A stretch of DNA of 64,000 bases from Bacillus sp. AFS015802 (GCF_002561455.1 NZ_NTUP01000012.1:137200-201199), one strand, 5' to 3'; numbered from the stretch's first letter, positions 18,886 to 30,260 are shown. The notes: generated from the letters alone by a model not told the origin. Made by a program: numbers and translations.

Positions 18886-18950
18886 TTGTACCAGGTACAA
18901 ATGGGGTTGATGGTACCAGGTACATAATCGGTGAAGTGTGCCCGGTACAC
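18886..18950. repeat. Iterons TTGTACCAGGTACAA, three units
   Basis: Units at 18886-18900, 18911-18925 and 18937-18950 (last degenerate: GTGCCCGGTACAC), period 25-26 bp. Each is itself palindromic around CCAGG. They follow the thiolase stop. Confidence 0.75.
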
Positions 18951-18957
18951 CCGTGAG

Positions 18958-19020
18958 TTCAGCTGCTGAATTTTTGATGAAAATCAGCAGCTGAAATAAT
19001 GAGTATTTTCAGCAGCTGAA
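18958..19020. repeat. Iterons TTCAGCAGCTGAA, three units
   Basis: TTCAGCTGCTGAA (18958-18970), TCAGCAGCTGAA (18984-18995) and TTCAGCAGCTGAA (19008-19020), starts 24-26 bp apart. The first is in the opposite orientation and can pair with either of the others. Confidence 0.75.
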
Positions 19021-19074
19021 CCTACCCAACCAACTAGTTTACTAGTCTCATATAACAACAAAGGGGAGAACGAA

Positions 19075-19926
19075 ATGAACATCAAAAACGTAATGGTCAT
19101 CGGCGCAGGGCAGATGGGCTCAGGAATCGCCCAGGTTTGTGCCCAAGCGGGATTCAACGTATATCTGAACGATTTGAAAGAAGAGTTCGTCCAAAAGGGG
19201 ATGGGCGTCATCACCAAGAACCTGACGCGCTCCGTTGAAAAAGGGAGGATGTCTGAGGAAGAGAAAACGGCGACGGTCAACCGTTTGACGGCTTCAACGG
19301 ATATCGGGGACGCCAAGAAGGTAGACCTTGTCATCGAAGCGGCCGTGGAAAATATGGACATCAAAACGAAGATCTTCGCTCAACTGGATGAGATCACGCA
19401 GGAACACACGATCTTAGCTTCGAACACTTCTTCACTTCCAATCACGGAAATCGCTGCAGCGACGAAACGTCCCAAGCAGGTGATCGGCATGCATTTCATG
19501 AATCCCGTACCGGTCATGAAGCTCGTTGAAATCATCCGTGGACTCGCGACGACGGATGAAGTGTATCAAGTGATTGAAGACATGACAAAGTCCCTCAATA
19601 AAGTCCCGGTGGAAGTGGAAGATTTCCCTGGATTCGTGTCAAACCGGATCCTGATGCCGATGATCAATGAAGCGATTTACACCCTTTACGAAGGAGTGGC
19701 GAGCAAAGAGGCGATCGACGAAGTGATGAAGCTTGGTATGAATCACCCGATGGGACCTCTGACGCTGGCTGACTTCATCGGACTCGATACATGCCTGTAC
19801 ATCATGGAAACCCTGCACGAAGGCTTCGGTGATGATAAATACCGCCCATGTCCGCTGTTAAGAAAATATGTGAAAGCAGGCTGGTTGGGACGCAAGACGG
19901 GCCGGGGCTTCTATTCATACGAGTGA
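19075..19926 (+). CDS. 3-hydroxybutyryl-CoA dehydrogenase
   Basis: A 283-residue NAD-dependent 3-hydroxyacyl-CoA dehydrogenase. The Rossmann motif VIGAGQMGSGIAQ (about 8-20) and the signature HFMNPVPVMKLVEII (His, about 139) are intact, and the C-terminal domain ends in WLGRKTGRGFYSY. The length is that of MmgB/PaaH-type enzymes. Its ATG follows AAAGGGGAG. It is 29 bp from the next acyl-CoA dehydrogenase. Confidence 0.94.
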   Translation: MNIKNVMVIGAGQMGSGIAQVCAQAGFNVYLNDLKEEFVQKGMGVITKNLTRSVEKGRMSEEEKTATVNRLTASTDIGDAKKVDLVIEAAVENMDIKTKIFAQLDEITQEHTILASNTSSLPITEIAAATKRPKQVIGMHFMNPVPVMKLVEIIRGLATTDEVYQVIEDMTKSLNKVPVEVEDFPGFVSNRILMPMINEAIYTLYEGVASKEAIDEVMKLGMNHPMGPLTLADFIGLDTCLYIMETLHEGFGDDKYRPCPLLRKYVKAGWLGRKTGRGFYSYE

Positions 19927-19955
19927 TCACGACGAACATCAGGGAGGAAACAGTC

Positions 19956-21092
19956 ATGGAGTTACGATTCACGGAAGAGCAGCAGATGATGAGAAAGATG
20001 GTCCGGGATTTTGCCGAAACCGAAATCCAGCCGTTTGTTGAGAAGATGGAAGAGGGACAGTTCCCGAAGGAGATTTTAAATAAAATGGCGGAGTTAGGTT
20101 TGATGGGAATCACGATCCCGGAGAAATACGGTGGTTCAGAAATGGACTTCACCTCGTATATCATCGCGATCCACGAGCTGTCGAAAGTAAGCGCCACCAT
20201 CGGGGTCATCCTGTCGGTCCATACGTCGGTAGGCACGAATCCGATTCTCTACTTCGGCAACGCAGAACAGAAACAGAAGTATCTTCCCAAGCTTGCTTCA
20301 GGCGAGTATTTGGGTGCTTTCTGTCTGACGGAGCCAAGTGCGGGATCGGATGCAAAGAGCCTTAAATCCCGTGCTGAAAAGCGCGGTGACCATTATGTGG
20401 TGAACGGATCGAAAGTCTTCATCACCAATGGGGGAGAAGCCGATACGTATATTGTATTTGCAACGACGGATTCGACGAAGGGGAGCCGCGGGGTATCGGC
20501 CTTCATCGTTGAGAAGGATACACCTGGTCTAGTCATTGGAAAAGACGAACATAAAATGGGATTGCACGGTTCACGGACCGTCCAGTTGACCTTTGAAGAT
20601 ATGAAAGTGCCTGCTGATAACCTTCTCGGTGAAGAAGGGGAAGGCTTCAAAATCGCCATGGCCAACCTGGATGTCGGCCGGATCGGAATCGCCGCGCAGG
20701 CACTCGGAATCGCGGAAGCGGCTTTCGATTACTCAACGGCTTATGCAAAAGAACGTGTGCAATTTGGCAAACCGATCGCCGCACAGCAGGGAATAGGCTT
20801 TAAGCTTGCCGACATGGCGACGGCCGTTGAAGGCTCGAAGCTTCTCGTATACCGGGCTGCTAATCTTCGCTCCAACAACATCTCCTGTGGGAAAGAAGCG
20901 AGCATGGCCAAACTGTTTGCTTCAAAAACAGCTGTAGAAGTGTCGACGGAAGCGATTCAGGTTTACGGCGGATACGGTTATACGAAGGAATATCCGGTTG
21001 AGCGCCTGTTCCGCGATGCGAAGGTGACGGAGATTTATGAGGGTACGAGTGAGATTCAGCGGATGGTGATTGGGAAGAATTTGCTGGTTTAG
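19956..21092 (+). CDS. Acyl-CoA dehydrogenase (first paralogue)
   Basis: A 378-residue FAD enzyme. It has FCLTEPSAGSDAKSL (about 123-137), the flavin-binding region [15 protein letters not shown] and the C-terminal VYGGYGYTKEYPVE, with the catalytic-base Glu in IYEGTSEIQR. The ORF is open to 19848, but ATG 19956 is chosen for its GGGAGGAAAC ribosome site and normal family start. The MmgC-like short-chain type is likely; acyl specificity is not readable. Confidence 0.94.
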   Translation: MELRFTEEQQMMRKMVRDFAETEIQPFVEKMEEGQFPKEILNKMAELGLMGITIPEKYGGSEMDFTSYIIAIHELSKVSATIGVILSVHTSVGTNPILYFGNAEQKQKYLPKLASGEYLGAFCLTEPSAGSDAKSLKSRAEKRGDHYVVNGSKVFITNGGEADTYIVFATTDSTKGSRGVSAFIVEKDTPGLVIGKDEHKMGLHGSRTVQLTFEDMKVPADNLLGEEGEGFKIAMANLDVGRIGIAAQALGIAEAAFDYSTAYAKERVQFGKPIAAQQGIGFKLADMATAVEGSKLLVYRAANLRSNNISCGKEASMAKLFASKTAVEVSTEAIQVYGGYGYTKEYPVERLFRDAKVTEIYEGTSEIQRMVIGKNLLV

Positions 21093-21147
21093 CAGGATAG
21101 GTGTTTTTGAAATCTTTGAGGGGTGTCGTTTGGCATATATCGTTAGC

Positions 21148-21233
21148 GTGTCAGGCACCCGATATAGATTGGGATGTTTCGTGGCGTAAAGGGGTTTTGG
21201 CACTGCTTGCTTCTTTAGGGTGCCAGACCCGGT
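21148..21233. repeat. Repeat C, copy 1
   Basis: An ~86-bp element between the two acyl-CoA dehydrogenase genes. Its ends are GTGTCAGGCACCCG and GGGTGCCAGACCCGGT (near inverse copies). The interior includes TTCGTGGCGTAAAGGGGTTT and GCTTGCTTC. Confidence 0.8.
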
Positions 21234-21261
21234 ATGTAGATGATAAGAGGAGGAACTTGAG

Positions 21262-22401
21262 ATGAATTTTAAATTGTCGGAAGAGCATGAAATGATACGG
21301 AAGATGGTGCGTGATTTTGCACGGAATGAGGTGGCACCCACTGCCGCTGAGCGTGATGAGGAAGAGCGCTTTGATATGGATCTGTTCAAGAAGATGGCGG
21401 AGCTTGGTCTGACGGGGATTCCTTGGCCGGAAGAGTACGGCGGGATCGGCAGTGACTATTTGGCGTATTGTATCGCCGTTGAAGAACTTTCAAGAGTGTG
21501 TGCATCTACGGGTGTAACCCTGTCTGCCCATACATCGTTAGCGGGATGGCCGGTATATAAATTCGGTACAGAAGAGCAAAAGCAGAAATACCTTCGTCCA
21601 ATGGCGCAGGGTGAAAAGATCGGTGCATATGGCCTCACTGAGCCGGGTTCAGGATCGGATGCAGGCGGTATGAAAACGACGGCCCGTTTAGAAGGAGATC
21701 ACTACGTATTGAACGGTTCTAAAATTTTCATCACAAACGGTGGAATCGCCGATACGTATATCGTATTTGCTTTAACTGATCCTTCACAGCGCCAGCGTGG
21801 AACGAGTGCGTTCATCGTAGAGGCAGACTTCGAAGGGTTCTCTGTGGGGAAAAAAGAGAAGAAGCTTGGAATCCGTTCATCGCCAACGACTGAAATCGTA
21901 TTCGAAGACTGTAAGGTACCGAAAGAAAACATGCTTGGCAAGGAAGGCGACGGATTCAAGATTGCCATGATGACGCTTGATGGCGGCCGTAATGGGATTG
22001 CCGCTCAAGCTGTCGGGATTGCACAAGGGGCCCTTGATGCGTCCGTTGAGTACGCAAAAGAGCGTGAGCAGTTCGGCAAGCCGATTGCAGCGAATCAGGG
22101 GATTTCATTCAAGATCGCCGATATGGCAACGTCCATCGAGGCTTCCCGTCTATTAACCTATCAAGCTGCGTGGCTTGAGTCTGAAGGTCTTCCATACGGA
22201 AAAGAATCGGCGATGTCGAAGCTGATGGCCGGGGATACAGCGATGAAAGTGACAACGGAAGCGGTTCAGATCTTTGGTGGCTATGGCTATACGAAGGATT
22301 ATCCTGTTGAGCGCTATATGCGTGACGCGAAGATCACCCAGATTTATGAGGGGACGCAGGAGATTCAAAGATTGGTTATTTCGCGGATGGTGACGAAGTA
22401 G
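21262..22401 (+). CDS. acdA: Acyl-CoA dehydrogenase AcdA
   Basis: A 379-residue acyl-CoA dehydrogenase. Motifs are [15 protein letters not shown] (about 125-139), [31 protein letters not shown] and [10 protein letters not shown] with the catalytic Glu. It is the positional counterpart of B. subtilis acdA. Its ATG follows AAGAGGAGG. It is separated from the first paralogue by repeat C1, and from the TetR gene by a partial and a full C repeat. Confidence 0.94.
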   Translation: MNFKLSEEHEMIRKMVRDFARNEVAPTAAERDEEERFDMDLFKKMAELGLTGIPWPEEYGGIGSDYLAYCIAVEELSRVCASTGVTLSAHTSLAGWPVYKFGTEEQKQKYLRPMAQGEKIGAYGLTEPGSGSDAGGMKTTARLEGDHYVLNGSKIFITNGGIADTYIVFALTDPSQRQRGTSAFIVEADFEGFSVGKKEKKLGIRSSPTTEIVFEDCKVPKENMLGKEGDGFKIAMMTLDGGRNGIAAQAVGIAQGALDASVEYAKEREQFGKPIAANQGISFKIADMATSIEASRLLTYQAAWLESEGLPYGKESAMSKLMAGDTAMKVTTEAVQIFGGYGYTKDYPVERYMRDAKITQIYEGTQEIQRLVISRMVTK

Positions 22402-22454
22402 AGTTGAGGTTGACTGGGAGATTTTCTGAAAGGGGATTACCTGGTCCGTCCTGA

Positions 22455-22644
22455 CTCGTGTCAGGCACCCGAGGGGGTTGTTAGCTGCTTCGTGGCGTAA
22501 AAGGGTTTGTGGGAATGGCTTGCTTGATGGGTATCACGTGGTAGGTTCTAACTCGTGTCAGGCACCCGAGGGGGTTGATGTGCTTCGTGGGGTAATAGGG
22601 GTTTGTTCCATTGCATATGACTTTAGGGTGCCAGACCCGGTGTG
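22455..22644. repeat. Repeat C, partial plus full copy
   Basis: CTCGTGTCAGGCACCCGAG occurs at 22455 and again at 22553. The second continues through GCTTCGTGG..GGGGTTTGTT to TTTAGGGTGCCAGACCCGG (22622-22640). The first copy lacks the right end. Just before it, GGTCCGTCC resembles the 13-mer. This fills most of the 349-bp gap before the TetR gene. Confidence 0.8.
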
Positions 22645-22750
22645 AATTGGTATAGAGATAGAGTTCTGATTGCTTTGTTGGGGGATGAAGCAGTCAGGAT
22701 AGGAATTAGGGGTCATTGGGAGAAACGGATAATAAAGGCGGTCGGTTGTT

Positions 22751-23404
22751 TTGAATAAGAAGAGGGAAGTTCATGCTTCGGTTAAGGATGAGCGTTTGGT
22801 AGAAAAGCGGCGTGATCAGATGATTCGTGGGGCCGTCTCTCTGTTTAAACAAAAGGGGTTTCATCGCACCACGACCAGAGAGATCGCAAAGGCCGCCGGA
22901 TTCAGTATCGGAACGTTGTATGAATATATACGAACAAAGGAAGATGTCCTGTATTTAGTGTGTGACAGCATTTATGAGCAGGTCCGATTGGAGCTTGAGG
23001 AGCTGGACGTCGGCAAAGGGACGCTTGAGAACTTACGACTCGGCATCGCCCATTATTTTAAGGTGATGGACCGGATGCAGGATGAGGTGCTGGTCATGTA
23101 CCAGGAAGCGAAATCCCTGTCGAAGGACGCTCTTCCTTATGTCCTGCGCAAGGAACTGGAGATGGTGGGGATGGTGGAAGACCTCATCAAAGGCTGCGTG
23201 GAAAGCGGAAAGCTTGAGCTTGATGAAGATCAGTGCCATATGCTGGCTCAAAATGTATTCGTCCAGGGACAGATGTGGGGATTCCGTCGATGGGCCATGC
23301 AGAAACGATTTACACTCGAGGAATATATCGATCTTCAAATCGAGCTGCTTTTTGCAGGAATCATCGGATTTGAAAAACAAGGGAGAACAGGGGGAGTAAT
23401 ATGA
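22751..23404 (+). CDS. TetR/AcrR family regulator
   Basis: A 217-residue TetR-type repressor. The helix-turn-helix is [20 protein letters not shown] (about 38-57); the remainder is a helical ligand domain. It overlaps icmF by 4 bp (ATGA), so it very likely controls this acyl-CoA locus; acyl-CoA is the obvious candidate ligand (inference). The TTG start at 22751 has only AAAGGCGG as a distant ribosome site; an internal ATG just before the HTH is an alternative. Confidence 0.88.
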   Translation: MNKKREVHASVKDERLVEKRRDQMIRGAVSLFKQKGFHRTTTREIAKAAGFSIGTLYEYIRTKEDVLYLVCDSIYEQVRLELEELDVGKGTLENLRLGIAHYFKVMDRMQDEVLVMYQEAKSLSKDALPYVLRKELEMVGMVEDLIKGCVESGKLELDEDQCHMLAQNVFVQGQMWGFRRWAMQKRFTLEEYIDLQIELLFAGIIGFEKQGRTGGVI

Positions 23405-26400
23405 GCACGGTTGAGATTTATAAACCAAAGCACCATGTCCGTTTTGTCACGGCGTCGAGCCTGTTTGACGGACATGATGCGTCGATCAACATAATGCGTC
23501 GGATCATCCAGGCAAGTGGGGCAGAAGTGATCCACTTGGGACATAACCGTTCGGTCGAAGAAGTCGTGAATGCTGCGATCCAGGAAGATGTGCAGGGAAT
23601 TGCGATTTCTTCCTACCAGGGCGGACATGTTGAATACTTTAAATATATGTATGACCTTCTGAACGAAAGAGGGGCCACCCATATCCGTATTTACGGCGGA
23701 GGCGGCGGGGTCATCATCCCGCGTGAGATCAAGGAACTTCATGAATACGGGATCGCCCGCATCTTCTCACCGGAAGACGGACGTACGCAGGGTCTTCAAG
23801 GCATGATCAATAAAATGATCGAGGAGTGCGATTTTCCTACGATTAAGGGAAGCGTCAATCAAGAAGTGGAAAAACTTTCGACGGGGAATGTGAACACGGT
23901 GTCGAAGCTGATTTCACTTGCCGAGTATCAAGTAGGAGCAAATGAAGAGGTGGCGGCTACAGCCCAGACCGTATTTTCTGAAATCAAGAACTTGGCGAAA
24001 AAAGCACCTGTCTTAGGGATTACCGGAACGGGTGGAGCAGGGAAGAGTTCCCTGACGGATGAGCTGATCCGTCGTTTCATCAATGAACTCCCTGAAAAGA
24101 AAATCGCGATTTTATCCATCGATCCTACGAAACAAAAAACGGGAGGAGCCCTTCTCGGGGACCGGATCCGCATGAATGCGATCTTCAATCCGCGTGTGTA
24201 TATGAGAAGTCTTGCCACACGTGGATCGAAGACGGAGTTGTCACTCGCCATCAAGGATGCGATCAACGTGGTGAAGGCCGCAGGATACGACCTGATCGTC
24301 GTTGAAACGAGCGGAATCGGTCAGGGGGATGCGGAAATCGCTGAAATCTGTGACATGTCCATGTACGTCATGACCAGTGAGTTCGGTGCGCCGTCCCAGC
24401 TTGAGAAAATCGATATGATCGATTATGCAGACCTGATCGTCATTAATAAATTCGAGCGTAAAGGCTCTGAGGATGCAAGACGCCAGGTACAGAAGCAGTA
24501 CCAGCGCAGTCACATGCTGTTTGATAAAGATCTAGATGACATGCCTGTATACGGAACGATTGCCAGTCAGTTCAACGATCCGGGTACGAATGCCTTGTTT
24601 GCGGCGATTATCGAAACGGTGAACAATAAGATGGAACTGGATTGGAAAACGAGTTTCTCTAAAGACGTGGATGTTGAAAAGCAAAACGTCATCATTCCAA
24701 ACAATCGCCGTTACTATCTTCGCGAGATTGCCGAAACCGTCCGCAATTATCATAAAAAAGCCGAAGAGCAGGTAAATCTGGCCCGCAGATTGTTCCAGCT
24801 TGAAGGAGCCATCGAAGCGGTCAATGAGAAAGAAACGAATGACGGGGTCGTCACATCCCTTCAGACGTTGAAAGAGGAAGTCGAAAATAAACTGACAGCT
24901 GAGTCGAAACAGATTTTACAAAAATGGGACTCTCTAAAAGAAACCTACAGCAAAGACCAGTTCATCACAAAAATCCGAGATAAGGAAATTGTCACGGAAT
25001 TAAAGACAAAAAGCTTATCCGGACTCGATATCCCGAAAGTATCCCTTCCGAAATACAAAGACTACGGTCAGATTCTGGATTGGGTTTACAAAGAGAATGT
25101 ACCAGGCTCATTCCCTTATACAGCAGGAGTGTTTCCGTTTAAACGGAAAGGAGAAGATCCGAAGCGTCAGTTTGCCGGTGAAGGAACGCCTGAACGGACG
25201 AACCGCCGTTTTCACTATCTATCGAAAGATGATGATGCGAAACGCCTGAGTACGGCCTTTGATTCCGTTACTCTATATGGTGAAGATCCGGATCACCGTC
25301 CGGACATTTACGGTAAAGTCGGGGAGAGCGGCGTGAGCATCTGTACCCTGGAAGACATGAAGAAGCTGTATGCCGGCTTCGATCTGTGTGCGCCGTCTAC
25401 GTCGGTTTCCATGACCATCAATGGTCCGGCACCGATCATCCTTGCCATGTATATGAATACGGCCATCGATCAACAGATCCGTATGAAGGAAGAAGAGCTT
25501 GGCCGCGTACTCACAGTCGAAGAATACGTGGAAGTAAAGGAACAGACGCTGCAAGTCGTCCGTGGAACGGTTCAGGCAGATATTTTAAAAGAAGATCAGG
25601 GACAAAACACGTGTATCTTCTCAACTGAATTCGCCCTGCGCATGATGGGAGATATCCAGCAGTACTTCATCGATCACAAGGTACGAAACTATTACTCTGT
25701 ATCGATTTCAGGCTACCATATCGCCGAAGCGGGAGCGAACCCGATTTCCCAGCTTGCCTTCACACTGGCAAACGGGTTCACATATGTGGAATACTATTTA
25801 AGCCGTGGAATGGATATCAACGCCTTTGCGCCAAACTTATCGTTCTTCTTCTCAAACGGTCTCGATCCTGAGTATACGGTGATCGGACGCGTGGCACGAC
25901 GAATTTGGTCAACGGTTATGAGAGATAAATACGGTGCGAACGAACGAAGTCAGAAGCTGAAGTACCATATTCAAACATCCGGTCGTTCCCTCCATGCACA
26001 GGAGATTGATTTCAACGACATCCGTACGACGCTTCAAGCGCTGATGGCCCTGCAGGATAACTGTAACTCCCTGCATACAAACGCCTATGATGAAGCCATC
26101 ACGACACCGACTGAAGAGTCCGTCCGCCGTGCCATGGCGATCCAGATGATCATCACGAAAGAACACGGATTATCGAAAAATGAAAATCCGCTTCAAGGTT
26201 CGTTCATTGTTGAAGAATTGACAGATCTCGTGGAAGAAATGGTATTGACGGAATTCGACCGCCTGAATGACCGCGGCGGCGTACTCGGATCGATGGAAAC
26301 CCAGTATCAACGCGGGAAAATCCAGGAAGAATCCATGTACTATGAAATGAAGAAGCATTCCGGGGAACTTCCGATCGTGGGAGTGAACACGTACCTGAAT

Positions 26401-26667
26401 CCAAATCCACCTTCAGAAGAACAGATGGACAGCATGGAACTGGCACGTGCAACGAAGGAAGAAAAAGAAACACAAATTCATAATCTCCGAGACTTCCAAG
26501 CACAGCACAATGACAAAACAGAAGAAGCCCTCGCCCGCTTAAAACAGGCAGCCGTCGGCGGAGGAAACATCTTCGAAGAATTGATGGAAACCGTGAAAGT
26601 CGCAAGCCTCGGCCAAATCACACGCGCCCTCTACGAAGTAGGCGGGCAGTACCGACGTAATATGTAA
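23401..26667 (+). CDS. icmF: Fused isobutyryl-CoA mutase IcmF
   Basis: A 1088-residue B12 enzyme interconverting isobutyryl-CoA and n-butyryl-CoA. Domain order: B12-binding domain with DGHD (axial His25, 1-~145), MeaI-type G-protein chaperone (P-loop GTGGAGKSS 209-217), linker, then the large mutase barrel from about 550 with [20 protein letters not shown]. The length matches the IcmF fusion, in which chaperone and mutase are one chain. Pivalyl- or isovaleryl-CoA variants of this family exist; active-site residues would need alignment to separate them. It links branched-chain acyl-CoA to the oxidation genes upstream. Confidence 0.95.
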   Translation: MSTVEIYKPKHHVRFVTASSLFDGHDASINIMRRIIQASGAEVIHLGHNRSVEEVVNAAIQEDVQGIAISSYQGGHVEYFKYMYDLLNERGATHIRIYGGGGGVIIPREIKELHEYGIARIFSPEDGRTQGLQGMINKMIEECDFPTIKGSVNQEVEKLSTGNVNTVSKLISLAEYQVGANEEVAATAQTVFSEIKNLAKKAPVLGITGTGGAGKSSLTDELIRRFINELPEKKIAILSIDPTKQKTGGALLGDRIRMNAIFNPRVYMRSLATRGSKTELSLAIKDAINVVKAAGYDLIVVETSGIGQGDAEIAEICDMSMYVMTSEFGAPSQLEKIDMIDYADLIVINKFERKGSEDARRQVQKQYQRSHMLFDKDLDDMPVYGTIASQFNDPGTNALFAAIIETVNNKMELDWKTSFSKDVDVEKQNVIIPNNRRYYLREIAETVRNYHKKAEEQVNLARRLFQLEGAIEAVNEKETNDGVVTSLQTLKEEVENKLTAESKQILQKWDSLKETYSKDQFITKIRDKEIVTELKTKSLSGLDIPKVSLPKYKDYGQILDWVYKENVPGSFPYTAGVFPFKRKGEDPKRQFAGEGTPERTNRRFHYLSKDDDAKRLSTAFDSVTLYGEDPDHRPDIYGKVGESGVSICTLEDMKKLYAGFDLCAPSTSVSMTINGPAPIILAMYMNTAIDQQIRMKEEELGRVLTVEEYVEVKEQTLQVVRGTVQADILKEDQGQNTCIFSTEFALRMMGDIQQYFIDHKVRNYYSVSISGYHIAEAGANPISQLAFTLANGFTYVEYYLSRGMDINAFAPNLSFFFSNGLDPEYTVIGRVARRIWSTVMRDKYGANERSQKLKYHIQTSGRSLHAQEIDFNDIRTTLQALMALQDNCNSLHTNAYDEAITTPTEESVRRAMAIQMIITKEHGLSKNENPLQGSFIVEELTDLVEEMVLTEFDRLNDRGGVLGSMETQYQRGKIQEESMYYEMKKHSGELPIVGVNTYLNPNPPSEEQMDSMELARATKEEKETQIHNLRDFQAQHNDKTEEALARLKQAAVGGGNIFEELMETVKVASLGQITRALYEVGGQYRRNM

Positions 26668-26684
26668 CCAAAAATAACGAAAAT

Positions 26685-26718
26685 GAGACTACTGTGGGGG
26701 TGCAGTGGTCTCTTTTTT
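26685..26718 (+). terminator. Terminator of tetR-icmF
   Basis: GAGACTACTG / CAGTGGTCTC with an 8-nt loop and a TTTTTT tail. Confidence 0.85.
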
Positions 26719-26820
26719 CACAGTGGACATTCTAACAGGTGATGATTAGACATATTCTTAACGATTGGGAAATTCATTTTTTTTATAGTCCCAATAACTA
26801 ATTGTTGATTAAGATGCTAA

Positions 26821-26943
26821 GTTGATTGGAACGGAAGGCACTCGACTCCTGCGTGAATAGCGGGACAGGTGAGACCCCGCAGGCAAAGCCGAGGAGGCTC
26901 ACCGCACGCCCCGGAAAGCGAGTGCCTGAAGTGGAAATCAACA
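26821..26943. repeat. Repeat B, copy 1
   Basis: A 123-bp element from GTTGATTGGAACGGAAGGCA to GTGGAAATCAAC. It has inverted ends (GTTGATT/AATCAAC), an outer stem GGCACTCG/CGAGTGCC and an inner stem GGTGAG/CTCACC. A second copy, split by repeat A, lies at 45964-46215. The rest of 26719-27124 holds nothing recognisable except a TATAAT at 27062-27067. Confidence 0.85.
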
Positions 26944-27124
26944 ACGCCTATCTAATATAAATTCACCTGGCAAGTTTAAAAACACACCAAACCGTCTATC
27001 CTTAAAACAAAATCAACCAATTTTTAACACGAACTTAATAGTTATAGGGTATCATTTCCTATATAATAAGAATTGTCAGATAAGTGAACGGGAAAGTACG
27101 ATACATACGTTTGGATGTGAGACT

Positions 27125-27307
27125 GTGAAGACCATTTTACGTTACATACTATTGATCATCACCATATACGCCGCCATCCTTTTATATCAATTCCAGCTGG
27201 GGGCCATCCCTTTCTTCCTGCTCTCTTTTTATCTATTCTATGAAGCGTTCCGGGTGATCAGGAACGGACAGAAAGAAGAGAAGTTAGGAAATGGCAGACC
27301 TTCCTGA
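27125..27307 (+). CDS. Small membrane protein, unrecognised
   Basis: A 60-residue ORF with two hydrophobic segments (about 5-22 and 27-45) and a charged tail ending EEKLGNGRPS. The GTG start has only GGATGTGAG upstream, and a TATAAT lies 58 bp before. Lying between icmF and rpoE, it has no family I can name. It could be a real small membrane protein. Confidence 0.5.
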   Translation: MKTILRYILLIITIYAAILLYQFQLGAIPFFLLSFYLFYEAFRVIRNGQKEEKLGNGRPS

Positions 27308-27423
27308 AACCTGATATGAAAAAAATGCGGGAAAAACCAGATATGTCTAGCATAAAGTGTTTGATATTGTTTATAATGTTGAATATGGTTAAAATTGATA
27401 ATGGAGAATTTTTGCCCTTTTTT

Positions 27424-27440
27424 ACTCTACTTAGTAGAGT
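27424..27440. promoter_or_regulatory. rpoE: Palindrome ACTCTACT-T-AGTAGAGT before rpoE
   Basis: Perfect 8-bp arms around a single base, ending 27 nt before the rpoE start. It could be a protein-binding dyad or an RNA hairpin next to the ribosome site. Confidence 0.45.
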
Positions 27441-27467
27441 GTGAAATAGAGAAAGGAAGTGCGTAAA

Positions 27468-28031
27468 GTGAGTCTTAAGCAATTATCCAAAGAAGAATTG
27501 CGTCAAACATCATTCATTGAACTGGCACATGAAATTTTAGTAGAGAAAAAGCAAGCGATGGCATTTGAAGAGATCGTGAAGGAAATCCAGGGTTTGCTTG
27601 AAATCTCTGATAAAGAGGTTAAGAGCCGTTTACTTCAATTCTATACGGACCTGAATATCGATGGCCGTTATATTGCCATGGGCGATAACCGTTGGGGATT
27701 AAGAGAATGGTACCCGGTTGATCAAATCGAGGAAGAGACCGTTCCAACGATGAAATCCAGTAAAAAGAAAAAAGCGAAGAAAAAGGACGAAGATCTCGAT
27801 CTGGATGATTTCGATGATCTGGACGATGAAGATCTGGATTATGATGATCTTGACGATACAGACGATGATGACGATCTAACGGATGACGACGACGTCGATG
27901 TTGACGATGCAGACGAAGATCTGGACATTGATGATGACGACGAAGAAGAGCTCGAAATCGATGAATTCGACGATGTCGATGATGATGACGAAGATGAAGA
28001 AGATGAATTAGAAGAAGAGGAAGAGAAATAA
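27468..28031 (+). CDS. rpoE: RNA polymerase delta subunit
   Basis: A 187-residue delta subunit, which promotes RNA polymerase recycling and core displacement from nucleic acid. An N-terminal HARE-HTH domain (about 1-80, FYTDLNIDGRYIAMGDNRWG) is followed by a Lys-rich joint (KSSKKKKAKKKD) and an extremely acidic Asp/Glu tail (about 100-187). GTG 27468 is chosen over GTG 27459 because AAAGGAAG lies 8-9 nt upstream and B. subtilis delta begins at the equivalent residue. Confidence 0.93.
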   Translation: MSLKQLSKEELRQTSFIELAHEILVEKKQAMAFEEIVKEIQGLLEISDKEVKSRLLQFYTDLNIDGRYIAMGDNRWGLREWYPVDQIEEETVPTMKSSKKKKAKKKDEDLDLDDFDDLDDEDLDYDDLDDTDDDDDLTDDDDVDVDDADEDLDIDDDDEEELEIDEFDDVDDDDEDEEDELEEEEEK

Positions 28032-28048
28032 TCTCTCCTAAATCAGAT

Positions 28049-28088
28049 CAGTCCCCCACTAGGTTTCTTGCCTTCCGGGGGGCTTTTT
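28049..28088 (+). terminator. Terminator of rpoE
   Basis: AGTCCCCCACTAGG pairs imperfectly with CCTTCCGGGGGGCT, followed by TTTT. Confidence 0.78.
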
Positions 28089-28129
28089 AAATGCGCAAAA
28101 TGATTGAAAATTCGATCCTTATTCTATGC

Positions 28130-28168
28130 TTGACTTCTTCCCTCCATGAAGGTAGTATTTTATTTGGG
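28130..28168 (+). promoter_or_regulatory. pyrG: pyrG promoter with GGGCT start
   Basis: TTGACT (28130-28135), 17 nt, TAGTAT (28153-28158), 7 nt, then GGGCTCCC (from 28166). The GGGC start is the hallmark of reiterative G addition at Bacillus pyrG. Confidence 0.82.
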
Positions 28169-28240
28169 CTCCCTAAAAAGGGACGAATCACGTATATCAC
28201 GCTCCCCTTACAAGATTGTAAGCGGGGCGTTTTTTATTTT
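28166..28240 (+). promoter_or_regulatory. pyrG: pyrG CTP-sensing attenuator leader
   Basis: The leader begins GGGCTCCCTAAAAAGGGA and ends in a terminator hairpin: CGCTCCCCTTACAA pairs with TTGTAAGCGGGGCG, then TTTTTT. In the known B. subtilis mechanism, low CTP stalls polymerase at the first C; extra Gs are added at the 5' end and pair with the C/T-rich arm, blocking the terminator. Every element is visible here. A further ~245 nt lies between the attenuator and pyrG, with no gene. Confidence 0.8.
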
Positions 28241-28468
28241 TATACAGAAGAATGCTTTGACATGACAAGGTTTTAAGTGTGAAGGATCGATTCTTTTAAG
28301 ACCCCTTACATCTTTACGTATCTTGATAATAAGAGGCTGTCTTTTAGCTGGTTTATGCAGATGGATTTATTTTAGGAGAATGGACTTGTCCTTCTTTGAA
28401 CAAGATAAATTCATGACATGACTACATAAGAGACACCCTCTACTTTTTTTGAACCAAACTTACTTTAA

Positions 28469-30088
<1,620 letters not shown>

Positions 30089-30101
30089 GAGTTGACTGGA
30101 A

Positions 30102-30132
30102 GAGCTCTCCCTTTTTTGGGAGGGCTTTTTGT
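30102..30132 (+). terminator. Terminator of pyrG
   Basis: AGCTCTCCC / GGGAGGGCT around TTTTTT, then TTTTTGTG. Confidence 0.87.
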
Positions 30133-30231
30133 GTTTTAGGGATTTATCAACCATCATTTCATGATATCGACCGTTCTGCAAAAAACGACAATTTTCGCAG
30201 AGTCTTCACAAGAAATTTCCTAAAAAGAATA

Positions 30232-30260
30232 TTGACAATATTCCCACATATCGTTAATAT
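30232..30260 (+). promoter_or_regulatory. Sigma-A promoter of the SAM-riboswitch operon
   Basis: TTGACA (30232-30237), 17 nt, TAATAT (30255-30260); near-consensus, 38 nt before the aptamer. Confidence 0.75.

Noticed and set aside
22751-22815. Frameshift or truncation at the TetR start because of the poor ribosome site
   Set aside because: The frame from TTG 22751 is continuous to the HTH and N-terminal charged tails are common in TetR proteins.
28091-28276. 61-codon ORF between rpoE and pyrG
   Set aside because: It crosses the pyrG promoter and attenuator hairpin and has no ribosome site.
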